Positions 17,782 through 26,675 are shown, numbered from the stretch's first letter. The stretch is 64,000 nucleotides of DNA from Methylorubrum sp. B1-46 (GCF_021117295.1 NZ_CP088247.1:1451501-1515500), one strand, 5' to 3'. Numbers and translations: made by a program. The notes: generated from the letters alone by a model not told the origin.

Positions 17782-17965
17782 CCCCCTCTGTCATCGGCCT
17801 GAGAGTTTCGCCCGGCCCCGATCAGGGCCGCGACTTACACCATCGGCGGGAGCGTCCGCTCCGCTTTCCAGAGTGTTGAACGACGAGCGGTCCGGGTGCC
17901 TGAGAGTTTCCGGGGCGGTTGCTCCTTCGGCGGCCGGTTTGCACCGGCTCTCTCCCGCGCGTCGC
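17782..17965 (-). promoter_or_regulatory. Tandem glycine riboswitch (two gcvT-type aptamers)
   Basis: Read on the minus strand, aptamer 1 (about 17965-17883) has GGGAGAG, then CCGCCGAAGGAGCAA, then AAACTCTCAGGCACCCGGACC. Aptamer 2 (about 17880-17782) has CTCTGGAAAGCG, then CGCCGATGGTGTAAG, then GAAACTCTCAGGCCGATGACA and closing CAGAGG. These are the conserved cores of the gcvT/glycine aptamer in the usual tandem arrangement with a short linker. Such switches normally control glycine cleavage or glycine transport genes. The first gene downstream on this strand is an L,D-transpeptidase, and the next is a UPF0126 (Gly_transporter) gene; the glycine cleavage genes are absent. Confidence 0.93.
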
Positions 17966-18155
17966 TGACTTGACCGTTCTATCGCCCGACGGTCGGCTTG
18001 GCCAGTCAATTCGTTAGCTTGCGATTTAATTGGTGCGGTACGACACACGAACGAGCGCCGGGCGGGAGCCGCCACGGAGCCGTTCTCCCGATAGGTACGA
18101 CCGGCCTGACGAAGGGCACCGCGTCGGTCGGCAATGGCCCTGCTTTCCGCCGGTT

Positions 18156-19394
18156 CTACTTCGGCAAGGTGCGGTCCATGTTCCACAGGTTGAAGGCGCG
18201 CTCGCCGAGCATCGTGTCGAGGCCCTCTTCCTGGATCGCGTCGGGCACCCGCAGCGTCCCGAACCGGTCGAGGCCCTTCAGGATGCCGAAGGTGACGAGG
18301 GCGGCATAGGCGCCGACCACAGTGACGGCGAGGAGCTGGACGCCGAACTGCTCCAGGCTCGCCGAGACCTGATTGATGTGGGGGCTGGCGAGGACGCCGA
18401 CGAGCAGCGCGCCGGTGAGGCCGCCGACGCCGTGGGCGCGCCAGACTTCCAGCGTGTCGTCGATCCTTAACCAGCGCTGCACGTATTTGGCGAAGTAGCA
18501 GGCCGTGGCGCCGATGGCACCGATCGCCAGGGCGGCGATGGGCTCGACATAGCCCGAGGCCGGGGTGATCGTCGCGAGACCCGCCACGGCGCCGACGAGG
18601 ACGCCCGAGAAGGAGGGGTGCCGGGTCTCGCGCCATTCCCAGAACATCCAGGTCAGCATGGCGATGGAGCCGGCGAGCATGGTGTTGGTGAAGGCGTAGG
18701 CCGCCAGCGCGTCCGCCGCGTAGGCGCCGCCGGCATTGAAGCCGAACCAGCCGAACCACAGCAGGCCCGCGCCGAGGGCGACCAGCGGCAGACTGGCCGG
18801 CGCCGCTTCGGACTGGCCCTCCGCGAGCTTGCGCTTGCCGAGATACTTGGCGGTCGCCAGCGCCGAGAACCCGGCGGAGGTATGGATGACGATGCCGCCG
18901 GCAAAGTCGGCGACGCCGAGCTTGGCCAGGAAGCCGCCGCCCCAGATCCAGTGCGCGGCCGGCAGGTAGACGAGGATGGTCCAGGCGGTGATGAAGAACA
19001 GGTAGGCGCCGAACCGAAAGCGCCCGACGAAGGCGCCCGTCATCAGGGCCGGCGTGATGATGGCGAACATCATCTGGTAGGCGAAGACCATGATGAAGGG
19101 GATGTTCGGCGCGTAGACGGGGTTGGGCTCGATGCCGACCCTGTACATCCCGAAATAGGTGGCGAAATCCCCGATCGTGCCGCCGATATCGGGGCCGAAG
19201 GCGAGGCTGAAGCCGCCGAACACCCAGATCACCCCGACAACGCCGATGCAGACGAAGTTCTGGATCATCACCGACAGCACGTCGCGCTGCTTGACGAGGC
19301 CGCCGTAGAACAGCGCTAGGGCCGGCGTCATCATCAGCACCAGCGCGGTACAGATGAGGATGAAGGCCGTGTCGCCTGCATTGATGCCGTGCAT
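18156..19394 (-). CDS. amt: Ammonium transporter, Amt/MEP family
   Basis: 412-aa, eleven-helix ammonium channel. Both pore histidines are recognisable by context: PAAHWIWGGGFLAKLGVADF (first) and RAHGVGGLTGALLVG (second). GGIVIHTSAG is also conserved. There is no cleavable signal; the start ATG is typical. It lies 55 bp after the urea transporter at the end of the urease cluster, so the operon combines urea uptake, urea hydrolysis and ammonium transport. No glnK/PII gene adjoins it, unlike most amt genes. Confidence 0.93.
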   Translation of the reverse strand: MHGINAGDTAFILICTALVLMMTPALALFYGGLVKQRDVLSVMIQNFVCIGVVGVIWVFGGFSLAFGPDIGGTIGDFATYFGMYRVGIEPNPVYAPNIPFIMVFAYQMMFAIITPALMTGAFVGRFRFGAYLFFITAWTILVYLPAAHWIWGGGFLAKLGVADFAGGIVIHTSAGFSALATAKYLGKRKLAEGQSEAAPASLPLVALGAGLLWFGWFGFNAGGAYAADALAAYAFTNTMLAGSIAMLTWMFWEWRETRHPSFSGVLVGAVAGLATITPASGYVEPIAALAIGAIGATACYFAKYVQRWLRIDDTLEVWRAHGVGGLTGALLVGVLASPHINQVSASLEQFGVQLLAVTVVGAYAALVTFGILKGLDRFGTLRVPDAIQEEGLDTMLGERAFNLWNMDRTLPK

Positions 19395-19449
19395 CGCCCG
19401 CTCCTTGATCGTGTTCTTCGGAAATGTCGGGGCGGCGCGGTGCCGGGCG

Positions 19450-20460
19450 TCACCGCGCGGGGCTCACCGGACGGGCCGGGGTCCCCTCGTCGAGCATGTG
19501 ATCGGCGACCGGCGCGTGCGGGTGGGGCGCCATCAGGCGCTTAGGCGCGATGAACAGGTACATCGTCAGAACGTAGGGGGCGGTGAAGGACGGGATGCCG
19601 GCCGGCGCGACGAGGGCGTCGAGGGCGCCCTGGACGAAGACGGTGGTCACCGTGGCCAGTCCCGCATAGACCGCGACCCGCGGTGAGGGCTGCAGGAAGA
19701 TCACGCCGACGGCCATCGCCGTCAGGACCGGGCTGAAGCCGTAGAGGCCTTGGCTCACCGCGGATGGATCGGCGCCCATCGCGAGCGCGACGACGAGGCT
19801 GACCAGCGATCCGGCGACGGCGGCGATCCCGGCCGGCACGGAAGCGATCAGGATGCCGACCAGGATGATGGCACCGCTCACCGCGCTGCCGAGCAAATAG
19901 ACCTGCGCGATGTTGCGAAAGAAGATCGCGACGAGATCCGCCGGCCCCGGAATGCCGGCGGCGCCCCGCACGAGGTCGGCGGCGAGCCGGGGTGCATCGC
20001 CCGTCACCTGCAGGCGGCCGAAGGAATAGGCGGCGGCCACCATCAGCCAGCCGGTCAGCACGAAGGGGCCGGTCGAGCCCGGAATGCCCCACTTGTCGGT
20101 GAGCGTCGCGCTGAAGGCGGCGGTCAGCACCGTGCTCGCCGCTGCGCCGATCACGATCGCGGCCCAGAGCTGGGGCGACGACGCGATGAAGGTGGGCAGC
20201 GCGGCGCCGACGAGGATGCCGTTGAAGCCGTAGAGGCCGGAGGAGACGGAGGGTGCGTCGCAATCCAGCAGCCGCGCGGTCAACGTCGCGACGAGAACCC
20301 CGAGCGCCGCCCCGATCGTGGTCGCCCAGTTGCCGGTGAGCGCGGAGGCATAGGCCATCGCGACGAAGAACAGCAGGCCGGTCGCCGCGTTCTCCATGAA
20401 GAAGACCTGGCTCGCTCCGCGCAGCGACTGGACGAGAAGGTTGGGGTTCGCGCGCGGCAT
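19450..20460 (-). CDS. Urea transporter (UT/Yut family)
   Basis: 336-aa integral membrane protein with the two homologous halves of the urea transporter fold. The paired signatures SSGLYGFNGILVGAALP (about 77) and SQGLYGFSPVLTAMAVG (about 245) mark the repeats, and N-terminal GASQVFFMENAATGLLF is characteristic. It mediates facilitated urea entry. It lies 15 bp after ureD and just before amt, so it is part of the urease operon. Confidence 0.93.
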   Translation of the reverse strand: MPRANPNLLVQSLRGASQVFFMENAATGLLFFVAMAYASALTGNWATTIGAALGVLVATLTARLLDCDAPSVSSGLYGFNGILVGAALPTFIASSPQLWAAIVIGAAASTVLTAAFSATLTDKWGIPGSTGPFVLTGWLMVAAAYSFGRLQVTGDAPRLAADLVRGAAGIPGPADLVAIFFRNIAQVYLLGSAVSGAIILVGILIASVPAGIAAVAGSLVSLVVALAMGADPSAVSQGLYGFSPVLTAMAVGVIFLQPSPRVAVYAGLATVTTVFVQGALDALVAPAGIPSFTAPYVLTMYLFIAPKRLMAPHPHAPVADHMLDEGTPARPVSPAR

Positions 20461-20475
20461 CTTTTCGGCCTTCGC

Positions 20476-21411
20476 TCAGCGCCAGTAGGGTTCGGCGGGA
20501 AGGGTGCGGCCGCGGGCCTCCTCGCGCACGATGCGCCAGAACCGGCGGACCTCGTGGCGGACGTCGTAGCTCTCGACCCCGACCGCGCGCAGCATCAGCC
20601 CGGCGGCGTTGGGCAGGCGGCTCACACCGGAGACCGCCCGCGGCGCCTCGCCGGAGAAGTTGGTCTCGAACCGCGCCTTGATGCGCGTGGCGGTCTCGGG
20701 CGGCGTCACGCAGAGGATGTTGGCGAAGGCGTCGAAGCCGCGCATCACCCCCGCGAAGCCGATCGTCGGGTCGCCCCGCTCGATCAGGATCTTTTCCGCA
20801 AACAGCTTGCGCCCGTCGGGCCGGCGGAGAGCCACGTCCATCGACAGCAGATCGAAGCCGAAGCGTTCCTCGGCATGGTGATGCTTGCGGCCCGCCAGCA
20901 CCATCTCGCCGTAGAGAAGCGTGGCGCTTTCCGCGACGACGATCTCCGTGCGGGAGAGGAAGCGCGAGCCGCGATAGGGGATGGTGACGTCCGGCAGGTA
21001 TTCGAGATAGCCGCCGGCCGCCACCGTCACGCTCTGGTGCTGCGCCGCGTAGTTCGCGTCCATGCAGTGGATGCGGTTGGCGCCCTGCGTCGAGACGTGC
21101 GCGCAGGCGCCCTCCCCCACCGCGATCTCGATCGTGTAGCGGTCGCCCTGGAGGATGCCGCCCCCGACCGAGATGATCGGGCAGACCGGCAGCTCCGGCA
21201 TCGCCTCGTCCCAGTGGAGCGCCTGCTGCACCAGCAGCGGGGCAACCCGGTAGAGGTCGTGCAGGTCCGAGCGCCCGTCGCGCAGCGCGAAGCCGAGGCG
21301 CAGTTGTCCGACCTTGCCGGGCGCCCCCGCCCGCATCTGCGCCGGCTCGGTCTGGAACCCGCGCAGTTCACGCGCCCCGTCGAGACGGCCGAGGGCTTCG
21401 TGGAGCGCCAT
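20476..21411 (-). CDS. ureD: Urease accessory protein UreD
   Basis: 311-aa scaffold that binds apo-urease and channels nickel with UreF and UreG. ATG 21411 lies 4 bp after the ureG stop; an upstream in-frame extension to 21498 overlaps ureG and is not typical of UreD. Conserved stretches include GGGILQGDRYTIEIAVGEGA, STQGANRIH and YLPDVTIPYRGSRFLSRTEI. Length and position agree with UreD/UreH proteins. Confidence 0.95.
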   Translation of the reverse strand: MALHEALGRLDGARELRGFQTEPAQMRAGAPGKVGQLRLGFALRDGRSDLHDLYRVAPLLVQQALHWDEAMPELPVCPIISVGGGILQGDRYTIEIAVGEGACAHVSTQGANRIHCMDANYAAQHQSVTVAAGGYLEYLPDVTIPYRGSRFLSRTEIVVAESATLLYGEMVLAGRKHHHAEERFGFDLLSMDVALRRPDGRKLFAEKILIERGDPTIGFAGVMRGFDAFANILCVTPPETATRIKARFETNFSGEAPRAVSGVSRLPNAAGLMLRAVGVESYDVRHEVRRFWRIVREEARGRTLPAEPYWR

Positions 21412-21415
21412 GGCC

Positions 21416-22123
21416 TCAGGCGCTCGCCGCGAGCGGGCGGTCCACCGCCCTGTCGGACGGCGCCCGATCGACGGGTGCCAAATTGGACAAGGCCACATCG
21501 GACAAGGTCAAGTCGAACAGTGCCAAGTCGAGGATGAGCTGGAGGAGGTCGTCGACCCCCTCGCCGGTCTTGCAGTTGGTAAAGAGGAACGGTTTTTCGC
21601 CGCGCATGAGCTTGGAATCGCGCGCCATGACGTCGAGGCTCGCGCCGACATAGGGGGCAAGGTCGCGCTTGTTGATGACGAGGATGTCCGACTGGCAGAC
21701 CCCGGCGCCGTTCTTGCGGGGGATCTTGTCGCCCGCCGCGACGTCGATGACGTAGATGTAGAAGTCGGCGAGCGCCGGGCTGAAGGTGAGCGTGAGGTTG
21801 TCGCCGCCGGACTCGATCAGGATCACGTCGCTGTCGGGATACTTCTCTTCGAGTTCCTCGACCGCGGCGATGTTCATCGACGGATCCTCGCGCACCGCCG
21901 TATGCGGGCAGGCCCCGGTCTCGACGCCGACGATCTTCTCCTCGATCAGCACGCCGTTGAGGGTGCGTCGCACCTGCTTGGCATCCTCCGTCGTGACGAC
22001 GTCGTTGGTGATGATCAGCGGCTTGATGCCCCGCGCGATCAGGCGCGGCGTGATCGTCTCGATGACCGCGGTCTTGCCCGAGCCGACCGGGCCGCCGATG
22101 CCGATACGGGTGATCTTCTTCAT
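21416..22123 (-). CDS. ureG: Urease accessory GTPase UreG with a pentapeptide-like C-terminal tail
   Basis: 235-aa SIMIBI GTPase that delivers nickel to urease. It has P-loop GPVGSGKT (about 11-18), the metal motif CPH in VETGACPHTAVREDPS, IESGGDNLT and base-recognition NKRDL. Typical UreG ends soon after GEGVDDLLQLIL at about 200-205. Here ~30 extra residues follow, with a five-residue period (units DLALF, DLTLS, DVALS, NLAPV, DRAPS), resembling A(D/N)LXX pentapeptide repeats and visible as an imperfect 15-bp DNA repeat. The gene lies between ureF and ureD. Confidence 0.95.
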   Translation of the reverse strand: MKKITRIGIGGPVGSGKTAVIETITPRLIARGIKPLIITNDVVTTEDAKQVRRTLNGVLIEEKIVGVETGACPHTAVREDPSMNIAAVEELEEKYPDSDVILIESGGDNLTLTFSPALADFYIYVIDVAAGDKIPRKNGAGVCQSDILVINKRDLAPYVGASLDVMARDSKLMRGEKPFLFTNCKTGEGVDDLLQLILDLALFDLTLSDVALSNLAPVDRAPSDRAVDRPLAASA

Positions 22124-22143
22124 CTCTACTTCCTTTGCCGCAC

Positions 22144-22866
22144 TCAGTTCATGAACAGGCGCACATGGACCGTGGTGTGATGGGCAACGAGAACGTCGAA
22201 GACGGGGGCGAAGGCCGCCATCTCATCGAGGGCGAGATCGCGCACGGCGAGGTAGTCGTCCTGAACACGCCCTTGCGCGGTGAACAGGATGCGCTGGGTC
22301 TCGAAATGATCGATCCGCATCAGCCGCAGCGCCGCGCTCAGGATCATCGAGGCGATGCCGTACTGGTGGACGACGAAGGCCTCGCTCTCGTCGGCGCCGA
22401 GACCGGCGAGCGCGATCGCCTGGCCGACCGGCAGGCAGCCCGGCGTGGCCTCCGAGCGGATGTCGGCGAGCCAGCGCGCCAGCATCGGTGACGGGGTGAT
22501 CCTGAGCGCCAGTTCGGCGAACTTCTTGCCCATCCGCGTCAGCATCAACTGCTGCTCTTCGCCGACGCGGCGGCAGAGCAACTCCTGGTCGGCGGTGATG
22601 AGGCCGGGATCATCGTCCGTCAGGGCGGCGCGATGGGCATGCAGCAGCGCGACGCCGTCCACCCGCGCCGTCTGGTGCAGGACGAGTTCGACGAAGGACA
22701 GCAGGCTGTCCGCATCGCGGACGATCCCTGTCTGAACCGCGGATTCGAGCCCGTTGGAGAAGGCGAAGGCGCCGACCGGCAGCGTCGAATCCGACCATTG
22801 CAGCAGGCGCGCGAGATGCGCCGTGCCGTGGGTCGCGAGACGGGCCCTCGGCTCACCGTGCCGCAT
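22144..22866 (-). CDS. ureF: Urease accessory protein UreF
   Basis: 240-aa all-helical accessory protein that acts with UreD and UreG as a GTPase-regulating scaffold in nickel insertion. Conserved LLQWSDSTLPVGAFAFSNGLE near the N-terminus and ITPSPMLARWLADI...CLPVGQAIALAG support the call. ATG 22866 overlaps the ureE stop (ATGA); a longer in-frame extension upstream lies inside ureE and is a shadow. Confidence 0.95.
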   Translation of the reverse strand: MRHGEPRARLATHGTAHLARLLQWSDSTLPVGAFAFSNGLESAVQTGIVRDADSLLSFVELVLHQTARVDGVALLHAHRAALTDDDPGLITADQELLCRRVGEEQQLMLTRMGKKFAELALRITPSPMLARWLADIRSEATPGCLPVGQAIALAGLGADESEAFVVHQYGIASMILSAALRLMRIDHFETQRILFTAQGRVQDDYLAVRDLALDEMAAFAPVFDVLVAHHTTVHVRLFMN

Positions 22867-23540
22867 CACGCCACCGGACCGGGCCGGTGGTGATGCGTGT
22901 GCGCATGACCGTTCGCATGCCCGTGATCGTGTTCGTGCGCGTGGTGATGGGCCTCGTGCTGATCGTGGGCATGCGCCCCGGCGTGATCGCCGTGATGGTG
23001 GTGCGGGGTGGCGTCGGCGCCGGCAAACAGCAGCCGAACCTCCTTCGCATCGAGCTTGGCCGCCACCTCCTCGCCCGGAGCGAAACGGGTCTTCACATGC
23101 GCGAAGGCGTGGGTGCGCATCACCGAGGCCATCACCTTCTGATCGACCGAGAGCGGCACGTAGACCGTCGATCCCTTGATCACCGCCGGCCAGTGCTGGT
23201 TGCCGAGGCCGTGCCCGAGTTCGAAGCAGGCGCGCAGGATCTCGTGCGGCGCGAGGCGCTCCAGCCCCTCCAGCTCGATCACCAGCACGTCCTTGAGGGC
23301 GATCCGGGCGACGACGATGAGGCCGCGCGCCGCGTTGTAGTGGAGCACGTCGCCGTCGTGCAGGTGCTCGGCGCGCGGCAGCGAGACCGCCAGCTCGATC
23401 CCGCTCTCGCTCGCCTTGCGCAGGCGGCTCTTGGGCGCCTCCCACTGCTCCAGCACCAGCGGATCGATCCGGGCGTGCCGCGCGCGCTCCTGCCAGAGCG
23501 GATCGCCGAGATGACCGAGCTTGTGTTCGACGAGGATCAT
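22866..23540 (-). CDS. ureE: Urease nickel metallochaperone UreE with long His-rich tail
   Basis: 224-aa nickel-binding chaperone. The N-terminal peptide-binding domain is followed by the UreE metal domain with FELGHGLGNQHWPAVI, the conserved His of the dimer-interface nickel site. The last ~45 residues form a histidine-rich tail (HHHHGDHAGAHAHDQHEAHHHAHEHDHGH...) expected to store many Ni(II) ions; many UreE proteins have a shorter tail or none. ATG 23540 was taken; the frame continues upstream through crcB as a shadow. It lies 23 bp after the second crcB gene. Confidence 0.95.
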   Translation of the reverse strand: MILVEHKLGHLGDPLWQERARHARIDPLVLEQWEAPKSRLRKASESGIELAVSLPRAEHLHDGDVLHYNAARGLIVVARIALKDVLVIELEGLERLAPHEILRACFELGHGLGNQHWPAVIKGSTVYVPLSVDQKVMASVMRTHAFAHVKTRFAPGEEVAAKLDAKEVRLLFAGADATPHHHHGDHAGAHAHDQHEAHHHAHEHDHGHANGHAHTHHHRPGPVA

Positions 23541-23563
23541 GCGTCCCTCCCAGACGGCCGCGC

Positions 23564-23947
23564 TCAGGCGCGGCGCAGACGTTTCCCGGATAGGATCCCG
23601 AGCCAAACCGCGGCGTAGCCGACGGCGAGGCTGGAGAGGCCGTAGAGAACCGCGAGGCCGGCCTGGCCCGGCGCCGTGGCCTCGGACAGGATGCCGAAGA
23701 CGAAGCTTGAGAAGGTCGACATCCCGCCGCAGAAGCCCGTGCCGACGAGCAGCATGAACTCGTCCGAGACCCGGCCGAGGCGGTGAAGTCCGAAGGCGGC
23801 GCCGAGGCAGAACGAGGCGACGACGTTGGCGGTGAAGATATCGAGCGGAAAGGCGCCGCTCTGCTGAGGGATCAGCAGCATCAGGAATTCGCGGGTGATC
23901 GCGCCGAACCCGCCACCGATGAAGACGAAGACGGCCTGCGCGCCCAT
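23564..23947 (-). CDS. crcB: Fluoride channel subunit CrcB/Fluc
   Basis: 127-aa four-helix membrane protein with family motifs GGGFGAITRE (N-terminal), TANVVASFCLGA and the pore signature GTGFCGGMSTFSSF. CrcB/Fluc proteins are dual-topology dimeric channels that export fluoride. This gene follows a second crcB directly, and the two products differ in length and charge distribution, consistent with a heterodimeric pair. Both lie inside the urease operon, between ureC and ureE. Fluoride is a known urease inhibitor, so placement here may be functional. Confidence 0.94.
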   Translation of the reverse strand: MGAQAVFVFIGGGFGAITREFLMLLIPQQSGAFPLDIFTANVVASFCLGAAFGLHRLGRVSDEFMLLVGTGFCGGMSTFSSFVFGILSEATAPGQAGLAVLYGLSSLAVGYAAVWLGILSGKRLRRA

Positions 23948-23956
23948 CCCGAGCCC

Positions 23957-24340
23957 CTATGCCCGCGCCAGGGCCACGCCCGCCGCCGCGGCACAGAGGC
24001 CGAGGCCGACGGAGGCGACGAGGTAGAGGGCGGCGAGCGCGTGGCGATGCTCCATTGCCATCTGCGCCGTATCGAGCTGCATCGAGCTGAACGTGGTGTA
24101 GCCGCCCAGAAAACCCGTCAGCACCAGGGACGCCATCATGTCCCCGTGGCGATGCTGCCAGCCGAACGCGAAGGCGGCGGACAGGTAGGCGATGGCGAAG
24201 GCCCCCGTGACGTTGATGAGAAACGTGCCGAACTTGAAGCGCGCCGGGATCGCACGGTCGATGACCCCGCCGAGCCACCAGCGCAGCAGCGAGCCGGCAC
24301 CGCCGCCGAGACACACCCACATGATGTCGATCGGTTTCAT
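23957..24340 (-). CDS. crcB: Fluoride channel subunit CrcB/Fluc (second copy)
   Basis: About 127 aa from ATG 24340 (a GTG four codons upstream is possible). Motifs are GGGAGSLLRWWLGG, GTFLINVTGAF and GFLGGYTTFSSMQ, the Asn and paired Phe of the fluoride pore. Nine bp separate it from the next crcB gene and 37 bp from the ureC stop, so both are translated within the urease message. The two CrcB sequences are clearly divergent paralogues rather than a recent duplication. Confidence 0.94.
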   Translation of the reverse strand: MKPIDIMWVCLGGGAGSLLRWWLGGVIDRAIPARFKFGTFLINVTGAFAIAYLSAAFAFGWQHRHGDMMASLVLTGFLGGYTTFSSMQLDTAQMAMEHRHALAALYLVASVGLGLCAAAAGVALARA

Positions 24341-24377
24341 CAGCGCATGCACCGAGTCTTGAGCCGGCGGCGGGACG

Positions 24378-26096
24378 TCAACTGAAGAAGTGAAGCTGGG
24401 CGAGGGGAAGGTGGGTCGCCGGCTCGATCGTGGCGTGCTGGCCGTCGACGGTGACCGCGAAGGTCTCCGGGTTGACCTCGATGACCGGCAGGCGGTCGTT
24501 GCGCACCATCGACGCCTTGGTCAGCGTGCGCGTGCCGTAGACGGGCATCACCTTGGAGGTCAGCGCGTAGCGCTCGGCGATGCCGGCCTCGTAGGCGGCA
24601 TACGAGGTGAAGGTGACGCGGGTCTTGGCCACCGCCGGGCCCATGCCACCGAACATCGGGCGGTAGACCACAGGCTGCGGCGTCGGCAGCGAGGCGTTGG
24701 GATCGCCCATCACCGCCCAGGAGATCATGCCGCCCTTGATCACCATCTTCGGCTTGGCGCCGAAGAAGGCCGGCTCCCACAGGACAAGATCGGCCATCTT
24801 GCCGACCTCGACCGAGCCGATCACGTGCGAGACGCCCGCGGTGATGGCCGGATTGATCGTCACCTTGGCGACGAAACGCAGGACGCGCTGGTTGTCGTTG
24901 CCCGACGCGTCGCCCGGATAGGCGCCGCGCCGCGCCTTCATCACGTGGGCCGTCTGGATCGTGCGCGCCCAGTTCTCGCCGACGCGGCCCATGGCCTGGC
25001 TGTCGCTCGACAGGATCGAGATCGCACCGAGATCGTGGAGGACGTTCTCCGCCGCGATGGTCTCGGCCCGCACGCGGCTCTCGGCGAAGGCGACGTCGGT
25101 GGGGATCTTCGGGCTGAGGTTGTGGCAGACCATCACCATGTCGAAGAGTTCGGCCTGGGAATTGATGCCGTAGGGCATGGTCGGGTTGGTCGAACTCGGG
25201 AGGACGTTGGCGATGCCCGCCACCCGGATGATGTCCGGTGCGTGCCCGCCGCCCGCGCCTTCGGTGTGGTAGGTGTGGATCGTGCGCCCCTCGAAGGCGG
25301 CGATGGTGCTCTCGACGAAGCCGGCCTCGTTCAGGGTGTCGGTGTGGATGCAGACCTGGACGTCGTGGTCGTCGGCGACGGTGAGCGCCATGCGGATCGC
25401 CGCCGGCGTGCTGCCCCAATCCTCGTGGACCTTCAGGCCCATCGCGCCGGCGCGGATCTGCTCGTCGATCGGCAGCGGCGCCGAGCCGTTGCCCTTGCCG
25501 TGCACGCCCGCATTGACCGGCCACGCGTCGAAGGAGCGGAGCATCATCTCGATGTTCCAGGTGCCCGGCGTGATCGTGGTGCCGTTGGTGCCGTCGGAGG
25601 GGCCGATGCCGCCGCCGAACAGCGTCGTCACGCCGTTGCTGAGTGCAGCCTGCGCCTGCTGCGGCGAGATGAAGTGGACATGCGCGTCGATGCCGCCCGC
25701 GGTGAGGATGAGGTGCTCGCCGGAAATGGCGTCGGTGCCCGGTCCCAGCGCGAGGCCCCGCGTCACCCCCGGCATCGTCGCGGGATTGCCGGCCTTGCCG
25801 ATCCCGACGATCAGCCCGTCCTTGATGCCGAGATCGGCCTTGATGACGCCGAGCACCGCATCGACGATGGTGACGTTGGTGACCACGAGATCCGGCGCGC
25901 CCGCCGCACTGGTCAGCTCGTTGTCGTAGCCCATGCCGTCGCGCAGCGTCTTGCCGCCGCCATAGACGGCCTCCTCGCCGTAGACGCGCAGATCCTTCTC
26001 GATCTCGATGTAGAGATCCGTGTCCGCGAGCCGGATCCGATCGCCCGTCGTCGGCCCGTACAGATCCGCATATTGCCGCCGCGAGAGTTTGGTCAT
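24378..26096 (-). CDS. ureC: Urease alpha subunit UreC
   Basis: 572-aa catalytic subunit hydrolysing urea to ammonia and carbamate at a di-nickel centre. Nickel ligands and catalytic residues are all visible: [14 protein letters not shown] (two His), LKVHEDWG (carbamylated Lys and His), [36 protein letters not shown] (flap Cys/His) and SSDSQAMGR (Asp). Length is normal. It is separated from ureB by 143 bp holding two REP-like palindromes, an unusually large gap for these subunits, and is followed by two crcB genes. Confidence 0.97.
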   Translation of the reverse strand: MTKLSRRQYADLYGPTTGDRIRLADTDLYIEIEKDLRVYGEEAVYGGGKTLRDGMGYDNELTSAAGAPDLVVTNVTIVDAVLGVIKADLGIKDGLIVGIGKAGNPATMPGVTRGLALGPGTDAISGEHLILTAGGIDAHVHFISPQQAQAALSNGVTTLFGGGIGPSDGTNGTTITPGTWNIEMMLRSFDAWPVNAGVHGKGNGSAPLPIDEQIRAGAMGLKVHEDWGSTPAAIRMALTVADDHDVQVCIHTDTLNEAGFVESTIAAFEGRTIHTYHTEGAGGGHAPDIIRVAGIANVLPSSTNPTMPYGINSQAELFDMVMVCHNLSPKIPTDVAFAESRVRAETIAAENVLHDLGAISILSSDSQAMGRVGENWARTIQTAHVMKARRGAYPGDASGNDNQRVLRFVAKVTINPAITAGVSHVIGSVEVGKMADLVLWEPAFFGAKPKMVIKGGMISWAVMGDPNASLPTPQPVVYRPMFGGMGPAVAKTRVTFTSYAAYEAGIAERYALTSKVMPVYGTRTLTKASMVRNDRLPVIEVNPETFAVTVDGQHATIEPATHLPLAQLHFFS

Positions 26097-26133
26097 CCCA
26101 GCGCTCCAGGTCCGGCTGAAGTGGTAAGCGGAA

Positions 26134-26239
26134 GCATCGTCCTCTCCCGAAAGAAAATCACCTTTCGGGACGATGCGCTGTTCTCTCGTTTCTGCATCGT
26201 CTTCTCCCGAAAGCCGGGAACCACCTTTCGGGACGATGC
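26134..26239. repeat. Two REP-like palindromes between ureB and ureC
   Basis: Two successive elements, 26134-26176 and 26194-26239, each start GCATCGTC and end GACGATGC, with internal CCGAAAG...CTTTCGG arms, so each folds into a long hairpin. The second ends exactly at the ureB stop codon. They belong to the same family as the elements at 16710, 54494 and 58410. Confidence 0.85.
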
Positions 26240-26650
26240 TTAAGGCTTGTTCTTGAACCCGTAGCGGTTCACGCGATCGAGCGCGTCGGCCAAGCGCGGG
26301 CGGTAATCGTCGTAGCTCTCGTCGCCGACCCAGCCGTCGACGAGGCCGTTGAAGCCGAGCACCCGCTGCTTGCCCTGATAGGGCACCAGCGAAATCTCCT
26401 TCTCGTCCCCCGGCTCGAACCGCAGCGCGGTGGTGGCCGGAATGTTGAGCCGCTTGCCGAAGGCCTGCGCGCGATCGAACTCGAGCGCGGCGTTCACCTC
26501 GAAGAAATGATAGTGCGACCCGACCTGAATCGGACGGTCACCCGTATTGCGGACCTTGAGCGTCGTCGTCGGGTAGCCGGCATTGATCTCGATCTCGCCG
26601 GAGCCGAAGACGATGCCGCCAACGGGCGCCTTCTTCTGAGCAGGACTCAT
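26240..26650 (-). CDS. ureB: Urease beta subunit UreB
   Basis: 136-aa structural subunit. It begins with a short Lys/Pro-rich leader and then carries [34 protein letters not shown] and the conserved [18 protein letters not shown] of the beta chain, ending slightly longer than usual. It lies 25 bp after ureA. The stop codon abuts a REP-like palindrome. Confidence 0.97.
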   Translation of the reverse strand: MSPAQKKAPVGGIVFGSGEIEINAGYPTTTLKVRNTGDRPIQVGSHYHFFEVNAALEFDRAQAFGKRLNIPATTALRFEPGDEKEISLVPYQGKQRVLGFNGLVDGWVGDESYDDYRPRLADALDRVNRYGFKNKP

Positions 26651-26675
26651 CGCGGCCTCTCCTCACACCTCGGAA

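Noticed and set aside
24390..26243. 617-codon plus-strand frame
   Set aside because: Antisense shadow of ureC, which is unmistakable on the minus strand.
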